Shown piece after piece: positions 24,621 to 34,361 of a stretch of DNA of 64,000 nucleotides (within the stretch, counting starts at the first letter, position 1; every line of letters begins with the position of its first letter). Source of the DNA: a bacterium 1XD42-76 (GTDB lineage: Bacteria > Bacillota > Clostridia > Lachnospirales > Lachnospiraceae); assembly GCA_009917545.1 (NCBI GenBank), contig QZDW01000006.1, forward strand, positions 62,001 to 126,000, in the 5' to 3' direction. Under the pieces are notes generated by a model. The model was not told the DNA's origin. It was given only the letters and a program-made list of their open reading frames with translations, and made no database searches. A program made the position numbers and the translations under genes.

Positions 24621-25388
24621 ATGAAGGATAAAAAAAATTGGGAAGAGAAGAATTGGGAGCAGAAATTGCGAAAACGACTTAAGGTCTCGAACGAACAATT
24701 GTTAAAAGAAATGAAGGAAGCGGAAGAGTCTGTCAAAGACACAGATTTCCCGGGGGTAGAGGATAGATTGTTTCGGAGACTGATGGAGCGAAAGGCAGCA
24801 GAGGAAGAGGCGGCAAGGAAAAAAACGCAGATTCGCAGAAAACGAAAGATGGCTGCAGTGGCATTGGTGGCGGTGTTTATGATGGCATTGGGGCTTACTG
24901 CAGTTGGTGAGAAAAATTATTTCTTTCGGCGGACAGAGGAAGGGGATAGCCATCTTATAATGGATAATGACAGTAATAAGATCGAGGCTGGTAATTTGGA
25001 AGAGGCATATCAAATTATTGAAGAAAATTTTGCTGTTAAAATGCCTAGATTGGGATATCGACCAGATGGCTTTAAATTTGATACCTTAGATATGTCTGGC
25101 GATATTGCAATTATAACATTTGAATATGAAGGAAATAAAATACACTTTTTGCAAGAGTATCAGGATACTCAGGAATCAAGAGGCGCAAATTCAGACAGAA
25201 AAAACATAAGCACTGTATATAATGAATGGTTAAAAACAGATATTATAATAGAAGGGAATGAGCTAGATTCCCAGGAAATAGAATATGGAGCTCGAATTAG
25301 TAAGGGACGCTATATTTACCGTTTGACGGGGATTATGGATAAGGAGGATTTTAAAAATATCATAGAAAATATTTACTTTCCTAATTAA
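24621..25388 (+). CDS. DUF4367-like membrane-anchored protein
   Basis: A 255-residue protein with a charged cytoplasmic N-terminus (1-70), one membrane segment (about 71-92, AAVALVAVFMMALGLTAV) and an extracellular domain (about 120-255) with the features of DUF4367: YQIIEENFAVKMPRLGYRPD and a C-terminal EDFKNIIENIYF. Such proteins are often anti-sigma-like, but no sigma gene is adjacent. The DNA is more AT-rich than its surroundings, suggesting acquisition. The next gene encodes a secreted protein in the same direction. Confidence 0.65.
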   Translation: MKDKKNWEEKNWEQKLRKRLKVSNEQLLKEMKEAEESVKDTDFPGVEDRLFRRLMERKAAEEEAARKKTQIRRKRKMAAVALVAVFMMALGLTAVGEKNYFFRRTEEGDSHLIMDNDSNKIEAGNLEEAYQIIEENFAVKMPRLGYRPDGFKFDTLDMSGDIAIITFEYEGNKIHFLQEYQDTQESRGANSDRKNISTVYNEWLKTDIIIEGNELDSQEIEYGARISKGRYIYRLTGIMDKEDFKNIIENIYFPN

Positions 25389-25462
25389 TATGGTCACAAA
25401 ATCGAAAAATGTCCGTTTTTATTTATATAATAATGATTCATAATAAAAGCGGGGGAAGCAGA

Positions 25463-25984
25463 ATGAGGAATGTAAAAAAAGTATTGGTAGTAATACTGGT
25501 TTTGGTGTTTAGCATGTCTATGACGACTTTTGCTGATGAGATAACATGGGAAAATTCACCGGGACACCACAATCAAAGTAAGCTGTTAAATGAAAATATT
25601 GATTCTTCAAAGGACGTAGTGCAACTGTTAGGACGTGGGGAAATCTTAGCAGAGGGATCAGTAGCGATTATAAATAAGAAAGATGGTCGTATTCATATTT
25701 CAGTTGATACACTTGCACACCGAAGAGTGGATCGAATTTATCACAAGATTTTTTTAGAGCAATGGGATGAAAGTGAACAAGACTGGAGACAGTTAGAATC
25801 GTTCCAGTTTTCCAAAACGAAAGAGCAGGATTCTAATCTTTCTGTATTATTAAATAGTTTTTCTGTAGGTGGTTATCCAACCAATAAATATTACCGCGTC
25901 CGCGGTCTCCATATGGTGGAGCTTGGAGATTGGGCGGAATCTTGTGCCACCGAAACACATGGTGTATTAATCACCAACAAATAA
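25463..25984 (+). CDS. Secreted protein of unknown function
   Basis: A 173-residue protein with a clear signal peptide: MRNVKKVLVVILVLVFSM followed by TTFADE as cleavage region. The mature part has SVAIINKKDGRIHISVDTLA and a beta-rich middle ending in YYRVRGLHMVELGDW. I do not recognise the family with confidence. ATG 25463 is preferred, after GCGGGGGAAG, over an upstream ATG lacking a ribosome binding site. It is AT-rich like its neighbour, with which it may form a small operon. Confidence 0.7.
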   Translation: MRNVKKVLVVILVLVFSMSMTTFADEITWENSPGHHNQSKLLNENIDSSKDVVQLLGRGEILAEGSVAIINKKDGRIHISVDTLAHRRVDRIYHKIFLEQWDESEQDWRQLESFQFSKTKEQDSNLSVLLNSFSVGGYPTNKYYRVRGLHMVELGDWAESCATETHGVLITNK

Positions 25985-26119
25985 TTACTAACTGCGATAT
26001 ATAATTAGGCCTATTATATATAAATTTTTTACGAAGGGAGCTGGTTTATGCAGTAGGGTAAATTTGCTTTCCAGATAAAAAATAATTGAATACAATCATT
26101 GACAGAATAAAGATGGGAA

Positions 26120-26168
26120 GACCGCTAATCTGGTAAATACTTTACACATGCCAGAGAGGCGGTTTTTC
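26120..26168 (+). terminator. Intrinsic terminator
   Basis: ACCGC pairs with GCGGT, with an inner CTGG/CCAG stem, followed by TTTTT. It lies 136 bases after the secreted-protein gene. Apart from this and the next hairpin, the gap 25985-26406 holds nothing recognisable. Confidence 0.65.
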
Positions 26169-26200
26169 TCATTCTATTGATAGAAAAGATTAAAAAGATC

Positions 26201-26256
26201 AAGCGGCTGTTATCGAAGCAATAAAATACATGCTTAGATGAACAAGCCGCTTTTTA
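26201..26256 (+). terminator. Second intrinsic terminator
   Basis: AAGCGGCT (26201-26208) pairs with AGCCGCTT (26245-26252), with an inner AAGCA/TGCTT stem, followed by a T run. It could also end transcription from the leftward TSCPD gene. Confidence 0.6.
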
Positions 26257-26406
26257 TAACATAGTAATTATGGAAACGAGCGCTGCTGACCCTGCTGATA
26301 ACAGAACCATCCAAATAAAACGTTCTTCCAATCTCCAGTCCCACATCCTGCATTAGTAAAAGATGCCGGACATAGAATAAACTATGTCTGTACGCAACAT
26401 TGAAAA

Positions 26407-26652
26407 TTAATGTTCAGCCTTATACTGCTTTAATGCCTGAGCAAGCTGATCCGGACATGAAGTGGCTCTCACTCCACAGACAGTACCTTCCAGCTTATGG
26501 ATGACGTCATCAATATCCATGCCTTCTACGAGGGAGCCGATGCCTTTAAGATTTCCATTACATCCGCCCTGGAATTTGACATTTTTCAGTTTGTTGTTCT
26601 CTACGTCGAAGGTGATTTCGCGAGAGCAGGTTCCTTGAGGTTTGTAAACCAT
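26407..26652 (-). CDS. TSCPD domain protein (TIGR03905 type)
   Basis: An 81-residue protein with four conserved cysteines and the signature TSCPDQLAQAL near the end; other elements are GTCSREITFDVENNKL, FQGGCNGNLKGI and GTVCGVRATSC. The family is common in Firmicutes and resembles the C-terminal zinc-binding piece of class II ribonucleotide reductases. Its independent role is unknown. AGGAGG lies before the start. Length is normal. Confidence 0.88.
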   Translation of the reverse strand: MVYKPQGTCSREITFDVENNKLKNVKFQGGCNGNLKGIGSLVEGMDIDDVIHKLEGTVCGVRATSCPDQLAQALKQYKAEH

Positions 26653-27031
26653 TTTGCTTCCTCCTGATAATTAAATAAGATTTCAATATTCCGGTAATAC
26701 AGAGACATCATGGTACCGGTTTTAAGAATAACTGGGGAGCGACAGCACCTGATTAAAAAATGCATATCGCCGTATGGTTCATTTTATGCTCTAAATTATA
26801 ACTACTTTCCCCCAAAATTGTCAAGCGATGTTATGTATGATGCAGGCAAAACTTATAAACAGCGGTTGCAGGCAGCAGATGCGGGTTGTCTGCTTAAGAC
26901 ACATTCATACGTTGCCTGAAAACATGCCTATTGGCAGGAATTTGTGCCGCATATGATTACAGATCAGCAGGACTTGAAGAGACGCTTTTGAGGGCTATTT
27001 CACAGGGGAGTGGACAACCTGCATTTGCGTA
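26653..27031. other. Gap without a recognised gene
   Basis: Nothing convincing. Frames here lack ribosome binding sites and recognisable protein patterns. The end of the gap carries the mtnN promoter at 27032-27060. Confidence 0.5.
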
Positions 27032-27060
27032 TTGATTTTATCAGGCCTTTTACGTATAAT
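27032..27060 (+). promoter_or_regulatory. Promoter of mtnN
   Basis: TTGATT (27032-27037), 17-nt spacer, TATAAT (27055-27060). This leaves a leader of about 85 nt before the mtnN start. Confidence 0.7.
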
Positions 27061-27151
27061 TGCATGTAGCGGTAAATGGCAGGAAAAGTCTGCTATGCCG
27101 CCCCCCAATGACACAGACAGACTGCCCGGAAATTAGTAGGAGGAATACGAG

Positions 27152-27844
27152 ATGCTTGGTATCATAGGTGCAATGGATGTGGAAGTAGAAAAGCTCTGCG
27201 CAATGATGGAACAGGTCGAGACGCAGACAGCAGCAGGGATGACATTCCATCAGGGAACGCTGCAGGGAAAAGAAGTGGTAATCGTGCGTTCCGGAATCGG
27301 AAAGGTAAATGCCGGGATATGCAGCCAGATTTTAGTGGATCGCTATCATGTGGAAGGCATTATCAACACAGGGATTGCAGGCTCCCTGAGAAATGAGGTC
27401 AATATCGGGGATATCGTGCTCTCAACAACAGCAGTTCAGCATGATATGGATGCGACCGGGTTCGGCTATGCCCTGGGCGAGATTCCCCAGCTTGGAGCGA
27501 AAGAATTCAAGGCAGACGAAACTCTTTTAAAGCTTGCGGAAAAATGTTGCCAGAAAGCAAATCCTGATATTCAGACTTTTTGCGGCCGCGTTGCCAGCGG
27601 AGATCAATTTGTCAGCAGCCGGGACAAGAAGGACTGGATCCGGGCTAATTTTGATGCATACTGCACAGAGATGGAAGGAGCGGCCATTGCTCAGGCAGCC
27701 TATCTGAACCGGGTTCCATATCTGATTATCCGCGCGATCTCCGATAAGGCAGATGATAGTGCCCATATGGATTACAGCGAATTTGAGGCAAAGGCCGTAG
27801 AGCATTCCGTGCGGCTTCTGTTGGCGATGCTAAAGGAGCTGTAA
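27152..27844 (+). CDS. mtnN: 5'-methylthioadenosine/S-adenosylhomocysteine nucleosidase
   Basis: A 230-residue nucleosidase that removes adenine from MTA and SAH, serving methionine salvage and the activated methyl cycle. Seen: GIIGAMDVEVEKL at the start, VVIVRSGIGKVNAG, the substrate region TGIAGSL, ASGDQFV, the catalytic-type EMEGAAIAQ and the general-acid Asp in RAISDKADD. Length is typical. AGGAGG precedes the ATG. It is a single gene with its own promoter. Confidence 0.95.
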   Translation: MLGIIGAMDVEVEKLCAMMEQVETQTAAGMTFHQGTLQGKEVVIVRSGIGKVNAGICSQILVDRYHVEGIINTGIAGSLRNEVNIGDIVLSTTAVQHDMDATGFGYALGEIPQLGAKEFKADETLLKLAEKCCQKANPDIQTFCGRVASGDQFVSSRDKKDWIRANFDAYCTEMEGAAIAQAAYLNRVPYLIIRAISDKADDSAHMDYSEFEAKAVEHSVRLLLAMLKEL

Positions 27845-28388
27845 CTTAGTAATTATAGATAGGAAACCTTCATACGTTCACAGACGAACGCATCCCCATG
27901 AAGAAGAGATTTTCTGTGAACCTTCAGCGGAGGCACATTTCCCCATGCTCTGCCGGCATCTTTCCCCCTGGCAGAATGGGCTTTCTCACCGGATACAAGA
28001 CAGCTCCACCCCTTATCCGGCATCCAGTCCCTCTGGCAGGCCGGGATGCCCGTACGATCTTATTCTGCCCCATAGCAGGACCCCATATTTCCCGGACAGA
28101 GACTGTTGCAACTGTTTGCTTGATACAATATATAGTGCCTATATCCCACAGACATCAACGATATATCGCATCATAGCAGCATTCCGCAACCGTCTCTTTT
28201 TCTATTGCCAAAAGAAATCCCCAGGTATTCTGACAAAGGTTCAGGATCATTCTCAAGGCTGTTGGACTCGAAATTTACCGATATTTGCAGAACGATTCTT
28301 TCATTCTCAAGCTTCTCAAAAAAAGTCGAGGTGTTTATAATGAAATCCATCATCTGGAACGATCTGGACGAAGAAAGGGGAGCTATTT
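27845..28388. other. Gap without a recognised gene
   Basis: GTTCACAGA (27878-27886) and TCTGTGAAC form a 9-bp inverted repeat with a 27-30 nt loop soon after mtnN, without a T run. Otherwise I see no gene; the frames are C-rich and lack ribosome binding sites. Confidence 0.45.
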
Positions 28389-29450
28389 ATGTTAGAGTTT
28401 TTACAAACAGGGAAAGCAGTGTATGTTCTTGCAGCAGTGTGCGTGCTGGGAGTAATCAGCAAGCTTGTGGCGAGTAGTTTTTACAAAAGCTTAATAAGAG
28501 AGACCGGAAATATGGCGCTGACTAAGAATAAGAATCTGAAAGCATTGAAACAAAAGACGGAAAATATGTTCCTTGTCAACCGGGGCATCCGCAACATCAC
28601 GGCATACATAGACAGGCAGGTATACGGTTTCAAGCTGATGAAGATTTCGCTGGACGGGTGGGACAACCTTTCCATACAGGCCATGATCCTGTGTTTCCTG
28701 CTCGGGGGAACGGCAGCCTTTGGTTCCTACTGGTATCGGTGCGATTCCTATTATATCGTACTCTACGGAACCCTGGGGATTTTATCCGGCTTGTTTCTGG
28801 TATTTGTGGATAACGGTGCGAATATTGCAGGGAAACGCCAGCAGCTGACAGACTGCCTGGTCGATTATGTGGAAAATTCGCCTCATTTTTATAAGGCTGT
28901 GGAACAACCAGCCGAGAATGTAACAGTAAATGCGGAAAAGAGAAATAAAGCAGCCATCAGCACAGTGAAACCGCGCCTGCGCGAGACAGTGAGAGTCGGA
29001 GCTGTGGAACCAATCAAGATTGCTGCGGCTGAAGAGACATCCCCGGCAGCGGGGAAAGAGAAATCCGAAGAGAGGAAAAGCCGTTTTTATATAGAGGAAG
29101 ATGAGGTCTCCGAAGAGAGGATGGAGACGGATAAAAAGGAGAGCGCCCAGGGAGAACGGCAGGGCGGCAGGCTTTCCGTTTTATCGAAGAGGAAGGAAAA
29201 AGCAGAGCCGGCGGTGCCCAAAGGGAAGGAGGCCAAAGCCGGAGATAATCCGGGCAAGGAGGAAGATGAGCTTGAGAGGAATATAAGCTATCTGCAAAAG
29301 AGCCTGGAACAGATCGCAGCCAGCAGAGAGCACCGGAGGCGCGAGGATATATGGCCGGAGGAAAAGGTGCTGCAAAACCGGGGAACATCCAGGCTCAGGC
29401 CGGAGGACATTAAAATGCTGGGCGAGATTTTACAGGAGTATCTGACATGA
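28389..29450 (+). CDS. Membrane protein with charged cytoplasmic tail, unknown
   Basis: A 353-residue protein with an N-terminal membrane segment (about 10-30), two more close together (about 95-140), then a long, highly charged Lys/Glu/Arg-rich tail (about 170-320) and a helical end. The build suggests an inner-membrane protein with a disordered cytoplasmic region, perhaps a scaffold. I do not recognise the family. AAAGGGGAG precedes the ATG. The segment FVDNGANIAGKRQQLTDCLV is the best candidate for a conserved motif. Confidence 0.7.
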   Translation: MLEFLQTGKAVYVLAAVCVLGVISKLVASSFYKSLIRETGNMALTKNKNLKALKQKTENMFLVNRGIRNITAYIDRQVYGFKLMKISLDGWDNLSIQAMILCFLLGGTAAFGSYWYRCDSYYIVLYGTLGILSGLFLVFVDNGANIAGKRQQLTDCLVDYVENSPHFYKAVEQPAENVTVNAEKRNKAAISTVKPRLRETVRVGAVEPIKIAAAEETSPAAGKEKSEERKSRFYIEEDEVSEERMETDKKESAQGERQGGRLSVLSKRKEKAEPAVPKGKEAKAGDNPGKEEDELERNISYLQKSLEQIAASREHRRREDIWPEEKVLQNRGTSRLRPEDIKMLGEILQEYLT

Positions 29451-29502
29451 GAATAAAAGCAGGAAATGCGGGCAGAAAGAAGCGAAAAAATGCGCTATGC
29501 CA

Positions 29503-29531
29503 TTGTCAAGTATTTTAGGGGATGGTATAAT
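29503..29531 (+). promoter_or_regulatory. Promoter upstream of pgi
   Basis: TTGTCA (29503-29508), 17-nt spacer, TATAAT (29526-29531). The 170-nt leader to the pgi start contains no recognised gene. Confidence 0.75.
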
Positions 29532-29705
29532 ATCGTCAGACATGATACCTGCGCCGGTCTGCACCCGACCAACAGGAGGGAGACGACCAGAACAGACCGT
29601 GTACATTCGCCGGAGACGCCATATCCGGGGGATCTGGTATTCCGGCTGGCAGTCATTTGAATTTGTGTAAGCGACAGCTCACAGAAGAAAAGGAGAAGAA
29701 AGGTT

Positions 29706-31055
29706 ATGGGAAAAGAACTGGTATTTGATTATTCCAAGGCGTCTGATTTTATCCGGGAAGATGAGATTAAAAATATGAAGGGCACTGTCATGGGTGCGAA
29801 AGAGGTTCTGACAGGAAAATCAGGGGCCGGGAACGATTTTTTGGGATGGATTGACCTTCCGGTCAATTATGATAAGGAAGAATTTGCAAGAATCAAGAAA
29901 GCAGCGGACAAGATCAAAAGTGATTCTGACGTTCTGCTGGTAATCGGAATCGGCGGCTCCTACCTAGGAGCCAGAGCGGCGATCGAGTTCTTATCGCACA
30001 GCTTTTATAATGTGCTGCCGAAGGGAGCAAGAAAGACTCCGGAGATCTATTTTGTCGGCAACAGCATCAGCAGCAAGTATATGAAAGATTTACAGGACGT
30101 TCTGGAAGGAAAGGATTTTTCCATCAATATCATTTCCAAGTCCGGCACGACGACTGAGCCTGCGATCGCTTTCCGTGTGTTCAAAGAGATGTTAATGAAA
30201 AAGTATGGCAGAGAAGAGGCCAATAAGAGGATCTATGCAACCACGGACAAGGCGAAAGGAGCGCTCAAGAACCTGGCAAAGGAAGAGGGCTACGAGTCCT
30301 TTGTGGTGCCGGATGACGTGGGAGGACGTTTCTCTGTCCTCACAGCAGTCGGACTGCTCCCGATTGCAGTCAGTGGCGCGGACATTGACAAATTGATGGA
30401 AGGCGCGGCCTTTGCGAGAAAGACGGCGTTAGAGACAGAATATGAAAAGAACCCGGCTCTTTTGTACGCGGCAATCCGCAACATTTTGCTGCGCAAAGGA
30501 AAACAGGTCGAGGTGGTAGCCAACTATGAGCCGAGCCTGCACTATATTTCCGAATGGTGGAAACAGCTCTACGGCGAGAGTGAGGGCAAGGACCAGAAGG
30601 GAATCCTGCCGGCTGCCGTTGACCTGACAACCGATCTGCATTCAATGGGCCAGTTTATTCAGGACGGTGCACGTATCATGTTTGAGACAGTTCTCAATGT
30701 GGAGGAATCCCCGGCGGAGATTATCCTCCAGAAGGAAGACGTGGATACAGACGGCATGAACTATCTGGCTGGACAGACGGTAGACTTTGTCAACAAGAGC
30801 GCCATGAACGGAACGATTCTCGCCCATACGGACGGTAATGTCCCCAACCTGATGGTTAAGATTCCGTCTCAGGACGAATTCAGCCTTGGGCAGGTATTCT
30901 ATTTCTTCGAATTCGCATGCGGCGTCAGCGGATACATTCTCGGCGTCAATCCGTTCGACCAGCCCGGCGTGGAGAGTTATAAGAAGAATATGTTCGCCCT
31001 GCTTGGCAAACCGGGATACGAAGAGGCCAGGGAAGCACTTTTAAAACGTCTGTAA
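29706..31055 (+). CDS. pgi: Glucose-6-phosphate isomerase
   Basis: A 449-residue enzyme interconverting glucose-6-phosphate and fructose-6-phosphate in glycolysis. It shows the SIS-fold signature [30 protein letters not shown] for sugar-phosphate binding, [17 protein letters not shown] and the C-terminal [18 protein letters not shown] signature. It is the shorter bacterial form usual in Firmicutes. It is monocistronic, bounded by a promoter and a strong terminator. Confidence 0.97.
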   Translation: MGKELVFDYSKASDFIREDEIKNMKGTVMGAKEVLTGKSGAGNDFLGWIDLPVNYDKEEFARIKKAADKIKSDSDVLLVIGIGGSYLGARAAIEFLSHSFYNVLPKGARKTPEIYFVGNSISSKYMKDLQDVLEGKDFSINIISKSGTTTEPAIAFRVFKEMLMKKYGREEANKRIYATTDKAKGALKNLAKEEGYESFVVPDDVGGRFSVLTAVGLLPIAVSGADIDKLMEGAAFARKTALETEYEKNPALLYAAIRNILLRKGKQVEVVANYEPSLHYISEWWKQLYGESEGKDQKGILPAAVDLTTDLHSMGQFIQDGARIMFETVLNVEESPAEIILQKEDVDTDGMNYLAGQTVDFVNKSAMNGTILAHTDGNVPNLMVKIPSQDEFSLGQVFYFFEFACGVSGYILGVNPFDQPGVESYKKNMFALLGKPGYEEAREALLKRL

Positions 31056-31080
31056 AGAAAATCAGGATAGAAAAGAATCC

Positions 31081-31113
31081 GGCGGTATGTGCCAATATTC
31101 AGCACATACCGCC
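31081..31113. terminator. Bidirectional terminator between pgi and the next gene
   Basis: GGCGGTATGTGC (31081-31092) pairs perfectly over 12 bp with GCACATACCGCC (31102-31113). It lies between convergent genes. T-rich stretches follow on both strands. Confidence 0.8.
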
Positions 31114-31117
31114 GTCT

Positions 31118-31384
31118 TTACTCTTCAATCACATGGATTTCCAGATAGTCAAACGCAATCGCTTCGATAAAACTGTCTTTGGTAAACCGGGTCTTATCAT
31201 GGCGTTTAAAGTCCTTAATATTGGAATCGAGCCAGATCGGCTGCCCGAGGTCAAATGTGTGACAGATCTCATCCAGCGCCTGGAAAACCATAGCGGTCCT
31301 TGACATGGAATAATCGCTGTTACAGGCTACCGTGTCCATTAACAGATGGTTGTCCTTCCATAATTTGCCCCAAAGTCTGAACAT
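31118..31384 (-). CDS. Conserved-looking small protein, unknown
   Basis: An 88-residue protein (MFRLWGKLWKDNHLLMD start) with PIWLDSNIKDFKRHDKTRF in the middle and an acidic end. I start at the ATG that follows AAAGGGAG at normal distance; a GTG six codons earlier overlaps that site. Similar short proteins occur in Lachnospiraceae genomes, but I know no function. It is convergent with pgi. Confidence 0.7.
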   Translation of the reverse strand: MFRLWGKLWKDNHLLMDTVACNSDYSMSRTAMVFQALDEICHTFDLGQPIWLDSNIKDFKRHDKTRFTKDSFIEAIAFDYLEIHVIEE

Positions 31385-31614
31385 GGCAAAACTCCCTTTC
31401 ACAGATAGAATAAAAAACGCCCCCTCATGCCTTTTTCACTCCGAAAAATGCGGCAAAGCAGGGATAAAAGTTTCCTGAGACACATTCTATCATAACATTT
31501 TCGCACTTTCCAGCCATTTTTGCAAAATGTACCTTGTGCAGGGGAAAAATCTGTAGTAATCTATAGATAATGATTGCAAAATACGGATAAACGCAGGTTT
31601 TTGGAGGACAAAAG

Positions 31615-32721
31615 ATGGCTCAGCCAATTACGGATTATACCGCATTCTTTGCAGAGGCGAGGCAGGCGCTCGCACAGAGGGAGCAGCTTGACAGGAGGAT
31701 CGCAGAGCTGGAGGGAAGGGAAAAGGAGACCGGAGCAGCTCTCAGGGCGAAGCAGAAGGCAGTTTCGGACAAGATTGCCCAGACCCTGAAAATGCGGACG
31801 GATGAGATTTCAGAAAGCTATGATACGGAGATTGGAAAGGCGCAGGACCAGTTAAAGAAAGTACGGGCGGCCAGAGAGAAGGCCCGCAATCAGGGCGTAA
31901 AGGAACGGATTGCTGAGGACACGCAGAGTCTGTCGCAGGAGAATTCTGATCTCAGAAGCAGAATCAAGCATTTGTTCCGTGCAAACCATGTGCCGGGCTT
32001 CTGCCGCAGTCCCTATTACTACGCACTGTATTTCACCAAAGGCTTTCGGGAAGCAGGCATTTTTTTCCTGACCGTTTTTCTGTGCTTTTTGGCCGTGCCC
32101 TGTGCGGCATACCTCCTGATTCCGGAGCGGAAAACATGGTATTTGATTCTGATCTATGTGCTTGTGATTCTTATATTTGGCGGACTTTACGTGACAATCG
32201 GTAACATGACAAAGCTCCGCTACATGGATGTACTGAAAGAGGGCCGCCGCCTGTGCGACCAGATCAAGGCCAATAAAAAGCAGATCCGGGTGATTGCCCG
32301 CTCCATCCGCAGGGATAAAAACGACGCGATTTATAATCTTCAGAAATTCGATGATGAGATTGCCCAGCTCGATCAGGATCTGTCCCTGACATTTAAAAAG
32401 AAAAGCGATGCCCTGAACACCTTCGAGACCGTTACAAAGACGATTATTTCTGATGAGATCATGGGAGGCTGTCAGAATGAGCTGGACGGCCTGACTGCAG
32501 AGCTGGAGGCTGTGTCAGAGGAGCTAAAGCGGCTGCGGGCAGAGCGCAAGGAAAAATCACTGTTCCTTACAGACCATTATGAGATCTATACAGGTAAGGA
32601 ATTCATGACAGAGGAACGCCTGACTGCATTAGAGGAAATCATACAGGACAAAGCAGCGTCCAATATCAGCGAGGCGATTACCATATACAGGGGCAGAAAT
32701 TCGATCGGAACCAATCAGTAA
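31615..32721 (+). CDS. Coiled-coil membrane protein, unknown
   Basis: A 368-residue protein. A long N-terminal coiled coil (about 10-125) leads to two membrane segments (about 150-200: FFLTVFLCFLAVPCAAYLL and the following helix), then a second coiled coil (about 210-325) and a short tail. Both coiled coils are probably on the same side of the membrane. The build suggests a structural or signalling role at the membrane. The family is not recognised. GGAGG precedes the ATG. Confidence 0.7.
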   Translation: MAQPITDYTAFFAEARQALAQREQLDRRIAELEGREKETGAALRAKQKAVSDKIAQTLKMRTDEISESYDTEIGKAQDQLKKVRAAREKARNQGVKERIAEDTQSLSQENSDLRSRIKHLFRANHVPGFCRSPYYYALYFTKGFREAGIFFLTVFLCFLAVPCAAYLLIPERKTWYLILIYVLVILIFGGLYVTIGNMTKLRYMDVLKEGRRLCDQIKANKKQIRVIARSIRRDKNDAIYNLQKFDDEIAQLDQDLSLTFKKKSDALNTFETVTKTIISDEIMGGCQNELDGLTAELEAVSEELKRLRAERKEKSLFLTDHYEIYTGKEFMTEERLTALEEIIQDKAASNISEAITIYRGRNSIGTNQ

Positions 32722-32899
32722 AAATGTTACTCGTTTTTGGATATTCCAGATGCCCTTATATCAAGGTATGTAATTTGGAAACAAGACAATATATAAAAAC
32801 AGACGTCTCCATGCCACCGGGTACGGAGAGCAGGCGTCAGACTTTCTATCGTCAGGTCATTGCAGATAGGAAGCTCTGGCGCTTTTTGTGAGGAAAAAA

Positions 32900-34225
32900 A
32901 TGGTACAAACAGCAGAACAAAATAGGGAGAATAAAACAGTTTTTGATGAACTGAGACGGTATGTGGCATTCAATGTACTGGGAATGGCAGGACTTTCCTG
33001 CTATATCCTGGCAGATACATTTTTCGTTTCCTTTGGCCTGGGGGCCGACGGACTGACCGCTCTCAATCTGGCAATTCCTGTCTACAGCCTGATCCACGGC
33101 TGCGCTCTGATGCTGGGTATGGGCGGAGCCACGAAATATGCCGTTTTCAGAGGACAGCGGGCCTTTAAAAATGCAGAACGGGTATTCATGAATACCGTGC
33201 TTGCGGCAGCCGTGTCAGCTATTTTCTTTGCAGCGGCCGGGCTGCTCTGCTCCAAAACGCTGGCCGGGCTTTTGGGGGCGGACGACACGATTTTTGCCAT
33301 GACGGAAATCTATCTGAGAGTCCTTCTGCTTTTTTCGCCTGCCTTCATATTCAACGAAGTCCTGCTCTGCTTCGTGAGAAATGACGGCGGCCCGCGGCTC
33401 GCGATGGCAGCGATGCTGTGCGGCAGTCTGTCAAATATCGTGCTGGATTATATGTTCATCTTCCCGCTCCACATGGGGATCTTTGGAGCGGTCCTGGCGA
33501 CCGGTTTTTCACCGGTCATCGGTATGGCGATTCTGTCACGCCACTGGCAGCAGGAGGCATGCGGCCTGAATTTCAGGCTTCAGAAACCGGAATTGCTGCT
33601 TACGCTCCAGACACTGGCCCTGGGACTTCCTTCACTCGTCACCGAGGTGGCATCCGGCGTTGTGATGATTATTTTCAATTTCCTTATTCTGGGGCTTGAA
33701 GGAAATATCGGGGTCGCAGCCTATGGAATTATCGCCAACCTTTCGCTGGTGGTGACAGCCGTCTATACAGGAATGGCGCAGGGAATGCAGCCTGTCTTAA
33801 GCCGTTCCTATGGCCGGGGGAGCCGGGGCGAAATGAGGCAGATCCTGTATGAGACGTGGAAAATGATGCTGATTGTGTCGTGCGCGATCTATCTGGCACT
33901 CTTTTTACTGGCGGAACCGATTACGGCAGGATTCAACAAAGAGGGGAATCCCTGCCTCAGAGAACTCGCAGTACCCGGGTTAAAGCTCTATTTCACCGCG
34001 ATCCCCTTTGCCGGCTTTAACATCATCCTGTCCGCATTTTTTACGTCCGCCGAGCAGGCGGCCCCGGCCCAGATGATCTCTGTGCTCAGAGGAATCGTGC
34101 TGATAATCCCGGCTGCGTTTCTCCTGGCTGCGGCAGCGGGAATGACAGGTGTGTGGCTGGCGCTTCCGGCAGTGGAGGCCGCAGTCTGCCTTCTGGGAGG
34201 GATGTATTATCTTCAGAACCGATGA
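32900..34225 (+). CDS. MATE family efflux transporter
   Basis: A 441-residue, twelve-helix transporter of the MATE (multi-antimicrobial extrusion) family, exporting drugs or metabolites with Na+ or H+. Two six-helix halves are visible: ADTFFVSFGLGADGLTALNLAIP in the first and NIGVAAYGIIANLSLVV in the second, with GMAQGMQPVLSRSYG typical of the second half. ATG 32900 is chosen because GAGG lies seven bases upstream; a GTG at 32888 is less likely. The substrate cannot be read from sequence. Confidence 0.92.
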   Translation: MVQTAEQNRENKTVFDELRRYVAFNVLGMAGLSCYILADTFFVSFGLGADGLTALNLAIPVYSLIHGCALMLGMGGATKYAVFRGQRAFKNAERVFMNTVLAAAVSAIFFAAAGLLCSKTLAGLLGADDTIFAMTEIYLRVLLLFSPAFIFNEVLLCFVRNDGGPRLAMAAMLCGSLSNIVLDYMFIFPLHMGIFGAVLATGFSPVIGMAILSRHWQQEACGLNFRLQKPELLLTLQTLALGLPSLVTEVASGVVMIIFNFLILGLEGNIGVAAYGIIANLSLVVTAVYTGMAQGMQPVLSRSYGRGSRGEMRQILYETWKMMLIVSCAIYLALFLLAEPITAGFNKEGNPCLRELAVPGLKLYFTAIPFAGFNIILSAFFTSAEQAAPAQMISVLRGIVLIIPAAFLLAAAAGMTGVWLALPAVEAAVCLLGGMYYLQNR

Positions 34226-34361
34226 AAGGACGGATGTATAAAATGGGACATAGCTGCTTATAATAGCATATATAGATGCGATGATAATGGGAGAATGTTC
34301 CATGTGCCGCAGTCGCGCATTGCATGAATGAAACGGAGCTACAGGGGAATGGAGACAGACC

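Noticed and set aside
26710-26919. A 69-residue gene
   Set aside because: No ribosome binding site or protein-like pattern; AT-rich intergenic sequence.
27898-28340. Two overlapping rightward frames after mtnN
   Set aside because: Low-complexity Pro/Ser/His-rich translations in two phases without ribosome binding sites.
29466-29660. A 64-residue gene before pgi
   Set aside because: It covers the pgi promoter and has no ribosome binding site.
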